DNA of 64,000 nt from Candidatus Raymondbacteria bacterium RIFOXYA2_FULL_49_16. GTDB lineage: Bacteria > Fibrobacterota > OXYB2-FULL-49-7 > XYB2-FULL-49-35. Below, in pieces: positions 7,416 to 15,412 of the stretch. Within the stretch, counting starts at the first letter, position 1. The number at the start of each line of letters is the position of its first letter. The notes below the pieces were generated by a model. That model was given only the letters and a program-made list of their open reading frames with translations, was not told the DNA's origin and searched no databases. The position numbers and the translations under genes are program-made. The stretch spans positions 47,452 to 111,451 of the forward strand of contig MFYT01000073.1 in assembly GCA_001789205.1 (NCBI GenBank), given 5' to 3'.

Positions 7416-7997
7416 CTAATTTTCTGAGGGATGCAGCAGGGTGAATATCTTCTGCTTGAGCTCAACGATTGAAAAGGGTTTTACAAGGTATTCGTCCGCG
7501 CCTAGCGTGAACATTTTTCTGATTTTACGGGTGTCACAGATGGCCGAGATGACCATGATCTTGGTGCTTGCCGTTTCAGCTGATTTTTTAATAAAGTTGC
7601 AGATTTTGTACCCATCGAAATCGGGCAGCATGATGTCGAGGAGGACCAGATCAGGCTTGAAGTCGATGGCGATGCCCGCGGCAAAACCCGAATAGGACTT
7701 TTTTATATCGTAGTTTTCCTTTTCCAGGATGCTCGAATAGAGGTTCATGGCGTCGATATCGTCCTCGACAATGAGGATTTTGCGGGAAGCGCTCTGGCTG
7801 ACGCAGGTTTCGAGCTTGTTTTCCTTGATAAACTTAAGCAGGTCTTCCTTCAAAATCCGGCGATGGCCGCCGGGGGTCCGGTAGCCATTGAGCTTGCCGT
7901 TGTTCATCCAGTAGATGACGGTATTGGTAAATACGTTGAGGGCTTTGGCGACCTCATGCGTCGTAAATACGGATTTATTCAGTTCCAGTTTTTTCAT
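7416..7997 (-). CDS. HTH (MerR/excisionase type) plus response-regulator receiver protein
   Basis: Residues 9-60 are a MerR/BldC-like winged helix: FTTHEVAKALNVFTNTVIYW, then NGYRTPGGHRRI and a helix. Residues 73-190 are a CheY-like receiver with acidic pocket Asp79/Asp80, phosphorylation site Asp121 (LLDIMLPD), Ser151 and Lys173 (KPF). The order DNA-binding domain first, receiver last is the reverse of most response regulators. No histidine kinase is adjacent, so it is an orphan regulator. It heads a probable minus-strand unit with the two small Cys proteins. The start has a Met-Lys-Lys-Leu N-terminus; an AT-rich TATATATTC box lies about 35 nt upstream. Confidence 0.85.
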   Translation of the reverse strand: MKKLELNKSVFTTHEVAKALNVFTNTVIYWMNNGKLNGYRTPGGHRRILKEDLLKFIKENKLETCVSQSASRKILIVEDDIDAMNLYSSILEKENYDIKKSYSGFAAGIAIDFKPDLVLLDIMLPDFDGYKICNFIKKSAETASTKIMVISAICDTRKIRKMFTLGADEYLVKPFSIVELKQKIFTLLHPSEN

Positions 7998-8131
7998 ACC
8001 CGATTTTGTAGGAATTGTAGTTTTTCTGGGAATATATACATTAATTTCATGGTGTTTGTCAATACCTTTTATCCTCTTTCTTCTCGGGCCGGTTATTTGC
8101 TATTTTTTTGAGCATACAGAAGGAGCATTCC

Positions 8132-8350
8132 ATGAAAGAACAGGTTCTGGCGGCAATCAAGAAGATACGCCCCGCGCTCATGGCTGACGGCGGCGATATA
8201 GAGCTGGTGGGTATTGAGGGGGGGGTGGTGAAGGTACGGCTTACGGGCGCGTGCCACGGATGCCCCCACGCCGCAATCACGCTTAAAGAGGGCGTGGAAC
8301 GGATCATTAAAAGCGAAGTACCTGAAGTGCAGAGCGTTGAATCGGTGTAG
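8132..8350 (+). CDS. NifU C-terminal (NFU) domain Fe-S scaffold protein
   Basis: Starting at ATG 8132, preceded by AGAAGGAG, the product has 72 residues and is a stand-alone NFU domain: KKIRPALMADGGDIELV, then VKVRLTGACHGCPHA with the Cys pair C41/C44 that holds an Fe-S cluster between two subunits, and a final VERIIKSEVPEV helix. NFU proteins pass [4Fe-4S] clusters to apo-enzymes. IspH, QueE and the ferredoxin in this window are the kind of client it could serve (inference). Transcribed divergently from the HTH-receiver gene. Confidence 0.9.
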   Translation: MKEQVLAAIKKIRPALMADGGDIELVGIEGGVVKVRLTGACHGCPHAAITLKEGVERIIKSEVPEVQSVESV

Positions 8351-8368
8351 CGAGCGGGCAACGAATGG

Positions 8369-9598
8369 CTATGCCACCCGCACCCGGTGGTAGGTCTTTT
8401 TACCTTTTCTCAGGACAATTATGCCTTGGCTGTCGGCAAGGTCTTTTGTCGCGGCCAGAATGGGTGATGTAATTACGCTGTCGTTTATCGATAATCCACC
8501 CTGTTCAATCAGTTTCCTGCCTTCGGATTTTGACAAAATAAGTCCTGACGCGAGAAAAAGGTCGAGGACGGTCATTTTTTCAGTCAGAGCCACATCTGTT
8601 GTGGGTATTGCGGCTGCGTTGGCCTGGCCGCCCTGTTCAAAAAGCGCGGCGCTTGCATCGCGCGCCTGGACCGCGGCCTTTTCGCCGTGGACAATTTTTG
8701 TCGCCTCAAAGGCCAGGGTCTTTTTCACCTCGTTTATGGCGGACTCCTTTTCAGCATTGAGCAGGACGATAGTCTCGTCAGTAATGAAGGTGAAGAAATT
8801 GATGAATTTCATCACATCAGCGTCGTGCGTATTACGCCAGTACTGGTAATATTCAAAAGGCGATGTGCGTTCAGCGTCGAGCCATACCGCGCCTTTTTCG
8901 GTTTTCCCCATCTTTTTTCCCGACGAGGTCTCGATGAGCTGCGCGGTGATTCCATACGTCTCTTTCTTTTCTTCCCTGCGGACAAGATCGATGCCCGCGA
9001 GGATATTGGACCATTGGTCGTCCCCGCCAATCTGGAAGGTGCAGTTGCGTGTTCGGTTGAGGTGCAGGAAATCGTAGGCCTGCAGGAGCATGTAGTTGAA
9101 TTCGAGGAACGAGAGCCCTTTCTGGAGCCGCTGCTTGAAACACTCGGCAGTGAGCATGCGATTGACTGAAAAGTGCCTGCCCACGGAACGGAGAAAGTCA
9201 ACATAGTTGAGGGGACGGATCCATTCGGCGTTGTTGACCATGATCGCCTTGTTTGCGCCCGTGAAATCGAGAAACCGTTCCAGTTGTTTCTTGATGCCAG
9301 CGGCGTTCGTGTCAATGGCTTCGATTGGCAGCATTTGGCGCATGTCGTCCTTGCCCGTGGGGTCGCCCACCATTGCCGTGCCGCCGCCGACAAGGATGAT
9401 GGGGGTGTGGCCTGCCCGCTGCATATGCGACATGACCATGACGGGGAGCAGATGACCCGCGTGCAGACTGTTGGCCGTGGGGTCGAAGCCCGCGTAGAAG
9501 ACGATTTTTTCGTCCCTGAGAATACGCTTGATCTCGTCCTCGTGGGTGAGCTGGGCTATGTAGCCGCGTGCATGCAGGGTTTCGAATGCGGTTTTCAT
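8369..9598 (-). CDS. tyrS: Tyrosyl-tRNA synthetase
   Basis: The 409-residue protein is a complete class I TyrRS. The HIGH motif is HAGH (46-49), the tyrosine and tRNA-site motif GGDDQWSN is at 191-198, and the KMSKS loop is KKMGKT (228-233). The C-terminal S4 RNA-binding domain is seen in LSKSEGRKLIEQGGLSIND (from about 350). Start is the ATG at 9598, only about 10 nt after a consensus-like -10 box, so the mRNA may be leaderless or nearly so. It converges with the NFU gene. Confidence 0.97.
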   Translation of the reverse strand: MKTAFETLHARGYIAQLTHEDEIKRILRDEKIVFYAGFDPTANSLHAGHLLPVMVMSHMQRAGHTPIILVGGGTAMVGDPTGKDDMRQMLPIEAIDTNAAGIKKQLERFLDFTGANKAIMVNNAEWIRPLNYVDFLRSVGRHFSVNRMLTAECFKQRLQKGLSFLEFNYMLLQAYDFLHLNRTRNCTFQIGGDDQWSNILAGIDLVRREEKKETYGITAQLIETSSGKKMGKTEKGAVWLDAERTSPFEYYQYWRNTHDADVMKFINFFTFITDETIVLLNAEKESAINEVKKTLAFEATKIVHGEKAAVQARDASAALFEQGGQANAAAIPTTDVALTEKMTVLDLFLASGLILSKSEGRKLIEQGGLSINDSVITSPILAATKDLADSQGIIVLRKGKKTYHRVRVA

Positions 9599-9608
9599 AG
9601 GGAATCAA

Positions 9609-9636
9609 GATACAACACTTAAAAGGGCAATGTCAA
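9609..9636 (-). promoter_or_regulatory. Sigma-70-type promoter of tyrS
   Basis: On the minus strand TTGACA (9636-9631) and TGTATC (9614-9609) are separated by 16 nt. The -10 box ends about 10 nt before the tyrS ATG, implying a very short leader. Confidence 0.6.
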
Positions 9637-9652
9637 TGCGTTGCTGTAATTT

Positions 9653-10837
9653 TCATTTGAACAGCTTGATCGCTTCGAGGATGAGCGCGGGCTGGTTTTT
9701 CACCGTGAGTTTCAGCAGGTCGATATATTTGAGTTTCGACGGGTCTTTGTTGATAAGTACCTCGGCCGCGGCCTCGATTGTGCTGTCGTTTACCTTGAGC
9801 ACCGCGCGCTTGAGCAGATACGAGCGTTCCTGCTGTTTGCCCACGCCGTTTTTCCAGCGCTTCTCGAACACGGACAAACGTTTTTCCGATACATCGCCTT
9901 CTGACAATGCCTCACAGGCGATGGAGGCGGCGAGCTTTGCTGAATTCATGGCAAAGGTAATGCCTCCGCCGTCGAGACAGTTGGCCATGCGCGCGGCATC
10001 GCCCACGACCATGAACCCGCCTGCCACTAATTTTTTGAGATAGAGGCCCAGGGGTACTGAGCCCACGGTGAGCGCGAGCGGTTTGGCCTTGGGAAAGCGG
10101 AGCGTCATGAAGCGGTTGAGTATCTGGACGGGCGATTCCTTCCCCGCAGCTTTTGCCGTGATGCCCAGGCCCAGGTTGGCTGTGCCGTCGCCCTTGGGAA
10201 ACATCCAGGCATAGCAGTCGGGAACGATGTTTTTGCCAAAATGGAGTTCGGGAAACCCCTCGGGCGATTCAACGTTCGTGACCCGGTATTGCGCGCAGAT
10301 GCCGATATCGTTCAGGTCGGTGATGGTGGAATTGAGACCCGCCAATTTGGCCATGCGCGATTCAATACCATCAGCGGCAATGACAATGCGGCACCCCACA
10401 TCGATCGCCATGTCGTGATGGAGCACCTTGACCCCGCAAATGGCGTCCTTTTTCCTGAGAAGCCCCACTGCCACGGTGCCGACACGTATGTCAGCGTTGT
10501 ATTTCGCCGCCATCTGGACAATGGATTTCTCCATCACAGGACGGTTGAGCATGTACGCCGGCTCCGGACAGGGCACGTTTACGCGCACCCCCTTGGGAGA
10601 TACAAAGGTAACACCGTTGACCGTATGGGTTATCCAGGAGGGATCCGGATTGATGGCAAGGGTAAGCCCGCGCTTTCCCACAAGCTCGCCGCATCGGACT
10701 GGAAGGCCGATCTCCCGGTCCTTTTCGAGCAGGAGCGTGGAAAAGCCGTTTTCGGCGAAAGTTTTTGCGGCAATGGCGCCTGCAGGCCCCGCGCCCACAA
10801 CAATGGCGTCGTAAAATTGTTCAAGGGGCAGTTTCAT
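9653..10837 (-). CDS. Geranylgeranyl reductase family flavoprotein
   Basis: From ATG 10837 the product has 394 residues. It shows the FAD-binding VVGAGPAGAIAAKTFAE motif (13-29), a Cys in VRCGE (C49) typical of archaeal geranylgeranyl reductases, the family motif YAWMFPKGDG (209-218), and a second FAD motif GDAARMANCLDGGGI (279-293). Family members saturate geranylgeranyl chains of archaeal lipids, or of chlorophyll and quinones. The ATG overlaps the TGA of the upstream ferredoxin gene, so the reductase and its likely electron donor are co-translated. In methanogens such as Methanosarcina the reductase of lipids also works with an adjacent ferredoxin. With egsA and IspH-UbiA 3 kb away, a role in reducing ether-lipid chains is plausible; menaquinone side-chain reduction is the main alternative. 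Confidence 0.85.
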   Translation of the reverse strand: MKLPLEQFYDAIVVGAGPAGAIAAKTFAENGFSTLLLEKDREIGLPVRCGELVGKRGLTLAINPDPSWITHTVNGVTFVSPKGVRVNVPCPEPAYMLNRPVMEKSIVQMAAKYNADIRVGTVAVGLLRKKDAICGVKVLHHDMAIDVGCRIVIAADGIESRMAKLAGLNSTITDLNDIGICAQYRVTNVESPEGFPELHFGKNIVPDCYAWMFPKGDGTANLGLGITAKAAGKESPVQILNRFMTLRFPKAKPLALTVGSVPLGLYLKKLVAGGFMVVGDAARMANCLDGGGITFAMNSAKLAASIACEALSEGDVSEKRLSVFEKRWKNGVGKQQERSYLLKRAVLKVNDSTIEAAAEVLINKDPSKLKYIDLLKLTVKNQPALILEAIKLFK

Positions 10838-11025
10838 GCGTCCTCGAGGGTGAGTGCCCGGAAAGGGCAGATAATGACGCAGCGGCCGCACGCGGTGCAC
10901 TGGTCCTGCTCAATTTGCATGGACGTTTCGAGAAGGATAAGCGCGTCGGTTTTGCACACGGCAACGCATGAACCGCAGAAATCGCACTTTTGGATATCGA
11001 AAGTGATGGTTTTCTTTTTCTTCAT
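10834..11025 (-). CDS. 2[4Fe-4S] ferredoxin, partner of the reductase
   Basis: The 63-residue protein carries two clostridial-type cluster motifs, CDFCGSCVAVCKTDA (about 14-28) and CTACGRCVIICPFRA (about 44-58). The spacing and compact size are those of bacterial low-potential ferredoxins. Its TGA overlaps the ATG of the geranylgeranyl-reductase gene, so it is probably the dedicated electron donor. The divergent lptF promoter lies upstream. Several Lys residues precede the first cluster. Confidence 0.92.
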   Translation of the reverse strand: MKKKKTITFDIQKCDFCGSCVAVCKTDALILLETSMQIEQDQCTACGRCVIICPFRALTLEDA

Positions 11026-11090
11026 GGTTTTCCCGGGACCTTTTTAATATACTATTTATTTTTGATACGGGCAACGTACGCGGGATTTAT

Positions 11091-11100
11091 GTATATTTCT
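11091..11100 (+). promoter_or_regulatory. Candidate -10 region of lptF
   Basis: The 10-mer GTATATTTCT ends 8 nt before the lptF start codon. The same 10-mer stands 7 nt before the start at 17098. It contains a TATATT box; no clear -35 was seen. No Shine-Dalgarno sequence precedes the ATG. Confidence 0.4.
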
Positions 11101-11108
11101 AAAATAAC

Positions 11109-12500
11109 ATGATCCTCTATAGGTATATAATCAGGGAACATATCTATCCCTTTATCTACGCCCTATTTGTCATAACTTTCCTGTTTATCATGGATTTCAT
11201 TGTCCAGATGATCGACAATATCCTGTCCAAGGGACTCGATCCACGGCTGGTGCTCGAGATGTTCATCCTCAACCTGGCCTGGATGTTCGCGCTCTCCATC
11301 CCCATGTCCGTGCTTATTGCCGCGCTCATGGCCTACGGACGTCTCTCCTCGGACAATGAGATCACGGCAATGCGCGCCGCGGGCATGAACCTCTACCGCA
11401 TCATTTTTCCCTCGTTTATCGCTGCTCTGGTTTTGGGCGGTGGCCTGGTCTATTTCAACAACAATGTGCTGCCCGAGGCGAACCACCGCGCGGCCATGCT
11501 CTACCGGGACGTTGCGCGCAAGCGGCCCTCGGCCTTTATCCGCGAGGGTTTTATCATCGAGGATTTCAAGGGATACCGGATCATTGTGGGCAAGGTTGAC
11601 GCCAAACAGGGGATTATGTACGATGTAAAAATTTTCCAGGAGGAGGGAAAAAACACCACCCTCACCTTTGCCCGTAGGGGCGCCATTGAGTACATTAACC
11701 ACGGCGAGGTGATACGGTTTGTCCTGTACGATGGCGAGATCCACAAGGAGGACATCGAGAAAAAAGGCAATTATTTCAGGGGAAACTTTTCCAAACAGGT
11801 CATCTACATCGACAATATCGACGATTCGTTCAAACGGTCGAGCGACAAGAGCCGCGGCGACCGTGAGATGAGCTCACAAATGATGCTCAAGGAGATACGG
11901 AAATACAAGGCGGAAAAGGCCGCGGTGACGCGGGAACTTGACACTCTCTTTGGCGGCAACATGAAGCAGACGCTTGCGCGCGTCGATTCCTCCGTGCCGG
12001 CCGTTTCCCTTGATTTCACAAAAGTGCAGAACACGGCCTTTAGGAGGGTCTTTGAGGAGGAAAAGCGGAGATACCGCAACCTGCAGCGCCGGGAAAACAT
12101 GATTTTAAGCAAGGATGAGCTCATTAACAAATACAAGGTCGAGGTCCATAAAAAATACTCCATTCCCGCGGCATGCCCGGTTTTTATCCTCATTGGAGCG
12201 CCCTTGGGGGTCATGGCCCGGAGCAGCGGCATTGGCGTGGGCGTTGCCTACAGCATCGCTTTTTTCATCATCTACTGGATATTCCTGATCGGCGGCGAAT
12301 CCTTGGCGGACCGGCTGATTATTCCCGCCTGGGCAGCCATGTGGGCGCCCAATATTCTCATCGGTTCCGTGGGCGCCGCACTCATCGTGCGCATGGCCAA
12401 GGAGGCGCGCTTCATCTCCTATGCATGGGCCAAGCGGCTCTTCCGCCGTTTTTTCCGGAGACCGGGCAGCGCCACAGACTTGTCGGAGACGCGCCCATGA
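11109..12500 (+). CDS. lptF: LPS export permease, LptF (YjgP/YjgQ family)
   Basis: The 463-residue protein has the LptF/LptG topology: three membrane helices in the first 130 residues (from IIREHIYPFIYALFV), the motif DNEITAMRAAGMN near residue 80, a large periplasmic beta-jellyroll domain, and three C-terminal helices (from SIPAACPVFILIG). LptF and LptG form the inner-membrane channel that, with LptB2 and LptC, moves lipopolysaccharide toward the outer membrane. It is longer than E. coli LptF (366 aa), with an extra charged insert between about residues 235 and 345. Its TGA overlaps the ATG of the next gene. Presence implies an LPS-bearing outer membrane. Confidence 0.9.
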   Translation: MILYRYIIREHIYPFIYALFVITFLFIMDFIVQMIDNILSKGLDPRLVLEMFILNLAWMFALSIPMSVLIAALMAYGRLSSDNEITAMRAAGMNLYRIIFPSFIAALVLGGGLVYFNNNVLPEANHRAAMLYRDVARKRPSAFIREGFIIEDFKGYRIIVGKVDAKQGIMYDVKIFQEEGKNTTLTFARRGAIEYINHGEVIRFVLYDGEIHKEDIEKKGNYFRGNFSKQVIYIDNIDDSFKRSSDKSRGDREMSSQMMLKEIRKYKAEKAAVTRELDTLFGGNMKQTLARVDSSVPAVSLDFTKVQNTAFRRVFEEEKRRYRNLQRRENMILSKDELINKYKVEVHKKYSIPAACPVFILIGAPLGVMARSSGIGVGVAYSIAFFIIYWIFLIGGESLADRLIIPAWAAMWAPNILIGSVGAALIVRMAKEARFISYAWAKRLFRRFFRRPGSATDLSETRP

Positions 12501-13597
12501 GGTTCAGGATCATTTATCTGTATATCTTCAAGCGTTTCTGCATAAACCTGGCCATGTGTCTTGTATCGAGTCTTGTGCTCTATATTGTCGTTGATTACGT
12601 GGGTAACATCAGGAAGTTTTCCGAGGTTTCTCTCCTCACTGTGGCCCGTTATTATCTGTTTCAGGTCCCTTTTATAGTCAACCTCATTTTCTCCATAGCC
12701 ATGCTGCTTGCTTCCATGTTCACCATGGGCATGCTCGCGAAAAACAGCGAGATCACGGCCATGCGCGCTGCGGGCATCAGCATTTTTTCCATTACGCGGC
12801 CCATTGTCTATCTTGCCATTGTTTGCACCTTGTGCAACATCGCCTTCAACGAAACGCTTATGCCGCGGATCAACCAGGCCCGGCAGCGCATGTACACGGT
12901 CTTCGTTAAAAAGCAGGAGCTCACGAACGAAATCTCGCGGAGGAATTTTTTCTATATCGGAAAGAAAAATGTTATTTTTCACTTCAAGGGCAGTTATGAC
13001 GCGGTGCGCAAGCGCGGCGACGATGTCGAGATCGAATTCTATCGCGCGGGCAGGCTCTGGACGCGCGTGTCGTGCCGGATCCTTGCGTGGGAAAACAAGG
13101 CGTGGACAGCCGTTGATGGCACTGTGCGCACCTTTTTTGACGACAGTCTGAGCACCGAATATTTTTCGCGGCTCACGGTTTTTCCCGCGGCCATAGAGGC
13201 GCGGCCCGAAGAGATCCTGAAGGAGCGGAAACAGCCCGATGAAATGAATTTCGTGGAATTGAAAGACTATATCGACAGCATGAAGCGGACCGGCGAGGAC
13301 CCAATGAAAATAGAAAGCCTGCGCGCGGACCTCCATTTCAAGGTATCGCTCCCATTCATCACCATCATCGTGGTGATGTTCGGAGTATCGCTTACTGTAA
13401 AGGTTGGCAAGAACGGCGTGGCCAGGGTGTTCGGCGTGGGACTCCTGGTCGGTTTTGTCTATTACTTTTTCATGAAATTGGGCCTGGGATTCGGCAAGAG
13501 CGGAGCTTTGCACCCGGTCATTGGCGCCTGGCTGGGAAACATCATCTTTTTCCCCTTGAGCGCCGGATACTTTTTCAGGGTCTCGAAACTGGAATGA
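12497..13597 (+). CDS. lptG: LPS export permease, LptG (YjgP/YjgQ family)
   Basis: I start it at ATG 12497, which overlaps the lptF stop (ATGA), giving 366 residues, the usual length. N-terminal helices include FCINLAMCLVSSLVLYIVVDYV; the family motif KNSEITAMRAAGIS follows at about 75-90. The periplasmic part is followed by C-terminal helices from FKVSLPFITIIVVMFGVS. The pair lptF-lptG in this order is standard. Its own TGA overlaps the ATG of a diguanylate cyclase, which is less standard and suggests coupling of envelope export and c-di-GMP signalling. Confidence 0.9.
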   Translation: MRFRIIYLYIFKRFCINLAMCLVSSLVLYIVVDYVGNIRKFSEVSLLTVARYYLFQVPFIVNLIFSIAMLLASMFTMGMLAKNSEITAMRAAGISIFSITRPIVYLAIVCTLCNIAFNETLMPRINQARQRMYTVFVKKQELTNEISRRNFFYIGKKNVIFHFKGSYDAVRKRGDDVEIEFYRAGRLWTRVSCRILAWENKAWTAVDGTVRTFFDDSLSTEYFSRLTVFPAAIEARPEEILKERKQPDEMNFVELKDYIDSMKRTGEDPMKIESLRADLHFKVSLPFITIIVVMFGVSLTVKVGKNGVARVFGVGLLVGFVYYFFMKLGLGFGKSGALHPVIGAWLGNIIFFPLSAGYFFRVSKLE

Positions 13598-15345
13598 TCA
13601 CACATAAACTCTTCGCCGCAGTGGCGATTTTCATGTTCCTCTCCGGCCTTTTCCTGGGAAAGGCCGCGGTGCTGGCTTTCATCATTTTCGGCGTGCTTGC
13701 CGGAGCGGGCGCCTGGTTCCTCTGGCAGGAGCTCAAGGACTGCGGGGCAAAACTTGAAAAGAAGGAGAAGAGCGACGACGATCCCCCGCCGTTTGTGAAA
13801 GAGGAGGTCCTTGACGGTGTCACTGATACATCCATGAAATGCCTGACGCCCGAATACAAGAAAAAGATACGAGCGGGCATTGAGGAGGCGATCGTAGAGA
13901 CCCTGGGGTCTCTTCTTGAGGTGCTTAAGGCCGCGGTACCGTATCATACCGCCGCCCTGTTCAGGCGCGGCAAGACTGATGTGCTCTATCTTTTCCTGTA
14001 CAACTCTGAAAGCAGAAGCGTGGCCCTTGGCGAAACCATCGGGTATGGCGTGGGCCTGGTGGGTCAGATAGCGCGTGAAAAAGAGGGCAAAGTTATTTAT
14101 GAGGGTGATGTACGGACTCCCGCCACAACGCTTGCCTATTATACCGAGGACGAAGAGATCCGCACCTTCATGGGCGCCCCCATCACCATTGACGGCGTGT
14201 GCCGCGGCGCGGTGGTGGTGGACTCCAAGAAAGAGAACGCTTTTTCCGAGCACGACCGTGAAATTATCAAGATATTCGCGCGTATTGCCGGGACCGTGCA
14301 ATATTATTCCTACCTCCAGCTCGAAAACCGCATTGACCGCAACAAGGTGACCGCGCTTTCTTCGTTCCAGCGCAAATTTTTCAAACTGGGCAGCGAACCG
14401 GAGATAATCGCGCTGCTGGGCGAAATTCTCAAGACGCTCATCCAGGCGAGCAGGATCAGCGTTTCGCTCGAATCGGACAAGGGCGGCTTTGGTGAAATCC
14501 GGTTTATCGACGGGCCTGACGCTGATTTTTTCACAGACTACTCCTTCCCTTTCAGCGAGAAGGGGCTTGTCAGCCTTGTCTTTGAAAAGAACGCGGTGGT
14601 CAAGCGCAGGTTCGACCCGGGCAGATATGTGCCGCGTTTTTCGGTCAGGGAAAAGGTGAACCACGATATTAAATCCGTTATCGCCGTGCCCATTCCTTCA
14701 TCGAACAATGACCGGTGCATAGGCGTCATTGCGCTCGAGAGCGCAGTGACGAACCATTTCACCGAGATTGATACTGAAAATATCCAGAACCTGGCCCTTT
14801 CCACTGGGCTTGCGCTCGAAAAAATCAAGATGCTCACCACCCAGACCCAGCTTGCCACCATTGACGGGCTCACGGGCCTGCCCAATCACCGTGAGTTTCA
14901 GAACTGGCTTGAGTCCAGGTTCAAGCGGGCCAAGCGTCAGAATTCAGAGCTGGGGCTTATCATTTGCGATATCGACCATTTCAAGAAAGTGAATGACACG
15001 TACGGCCATCCGGCAGGCGATCAGATCCTCAAGGCTGTTGCGTCCATACTCAGGGGTTCAATCAGAAAGGATGTGGATTTTGCGGCCCGGTACGGTGGCG
15101 AAGAGTTTGCCTGCGTGGTTGAATCAGGGGAAAACATGACCCTTGAGACCGCAGAGCGGATACGGCAGCAGATCAAAAAAACGCCGTTTGACTTGGGCAA
15201 TGGAAGCCAACTCAATATCACCATGAGCCTGGGGGTTGCGGTTTTTCCCATTCACGCCTCCAGGAAACAGGAACTCATCGATCGGGCGGACAAGGCATTG
15301 TACGAGGCCAAAAGAAGCGGCCGTAATTGCGTTAAAAAATATTAA
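13594..15345 (+). CDS. Membrane diguanylate cyclase with GAF-like domains
   Basis: The 583-residue protein has two N-terminal membrane helices (about 5-50), two GAF-like sensor regions (about 100-250 and 265-415) and a C-terminal GGDEF domain (about 420-583). The active-site loop is GGEEF (501-505) preceded by Arg-Tyr, and the metal-binding DIDHFKKVNDTYGH motif is present, so it should make c-di-GMP. The inhibitory I-site position (RxxD in PleD) reads LysAspValAsp, so product inhibition may be weakened. The ATG overlaps the lptG stop codon. The cytosolic GAF regions suggest control by a small molecule or redox signal. Confidence 0.9.
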   Translation: MITHKLFAAVAIFMFLSGLFLGKAAVLAFIIFGVLAGAGAWFLWQELKDCGAKLEKKEKSDDDPPPFVKEEVLDGVTDTSMKCLTPEYKKKIRAGIEEAIVETLGSLLEVLKAAVPYHTAALFRRGKTDVLYLFLYNSESRSVALGETIGYGVGLVGQIAREKEGKVIYEGDVRTPATTLAYYTEDEEIRTFMGAPITIDGVCRGAVVVDSKKENAFSEHDREIIKIFARIAGTVQYYSYLQLENRIDRNKVTALSSFQRKFFKLGSEPEIIALLGEILKTLIQASRISVSLESDKGGFGEIRFIDGPDADFFTDYSFPFSEKGLVSLVFEKNAVVKRRFDPGRYVPRFSVREKVNHDIKSVIAVPIPSSNNDRCIGVIALESAVTNHFTEIDTENIQNLALSTGLALEKIKMLTTQTQLATIDGLTGLPNHREFQNWLESRFKRAKRQNSELGLIICDIDHFKKVNDTYGHPAGDQILKAVASILRGSIRKDVDFAARYGGEEFACVVESGENMTLETAERIRQQIKKTPFDLGNGSQLNITMSLGVAVFPIHASRKQELIDRADKALYEAKRSGRNCVKKY

Positions 15346-15412
15346 GTTTCTATGCGGAGGGATGTATATATTATCTTGTTTTTATTAAGTTCGTTAACCG
15401 AATAAATGGCAT

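Noticed and set aside
8351..8368. Small GC hairpin between the NFU gene and tyrS as a terminator
   Set aside because: The stem is only about five base pairs and no T-run follows on either strand.
12419..13513. A 364-codon open frame on the minus strand
   Set aside because: It is antisense to lptG, which has the right helices, length and overlap with its neighbours.
13462..14664. A 400-codon open frame on the minus strand
   Set aside because: It is antisense to the diguanylate cyclase, whose GAF and GGDEF motifs settle the coding strand.
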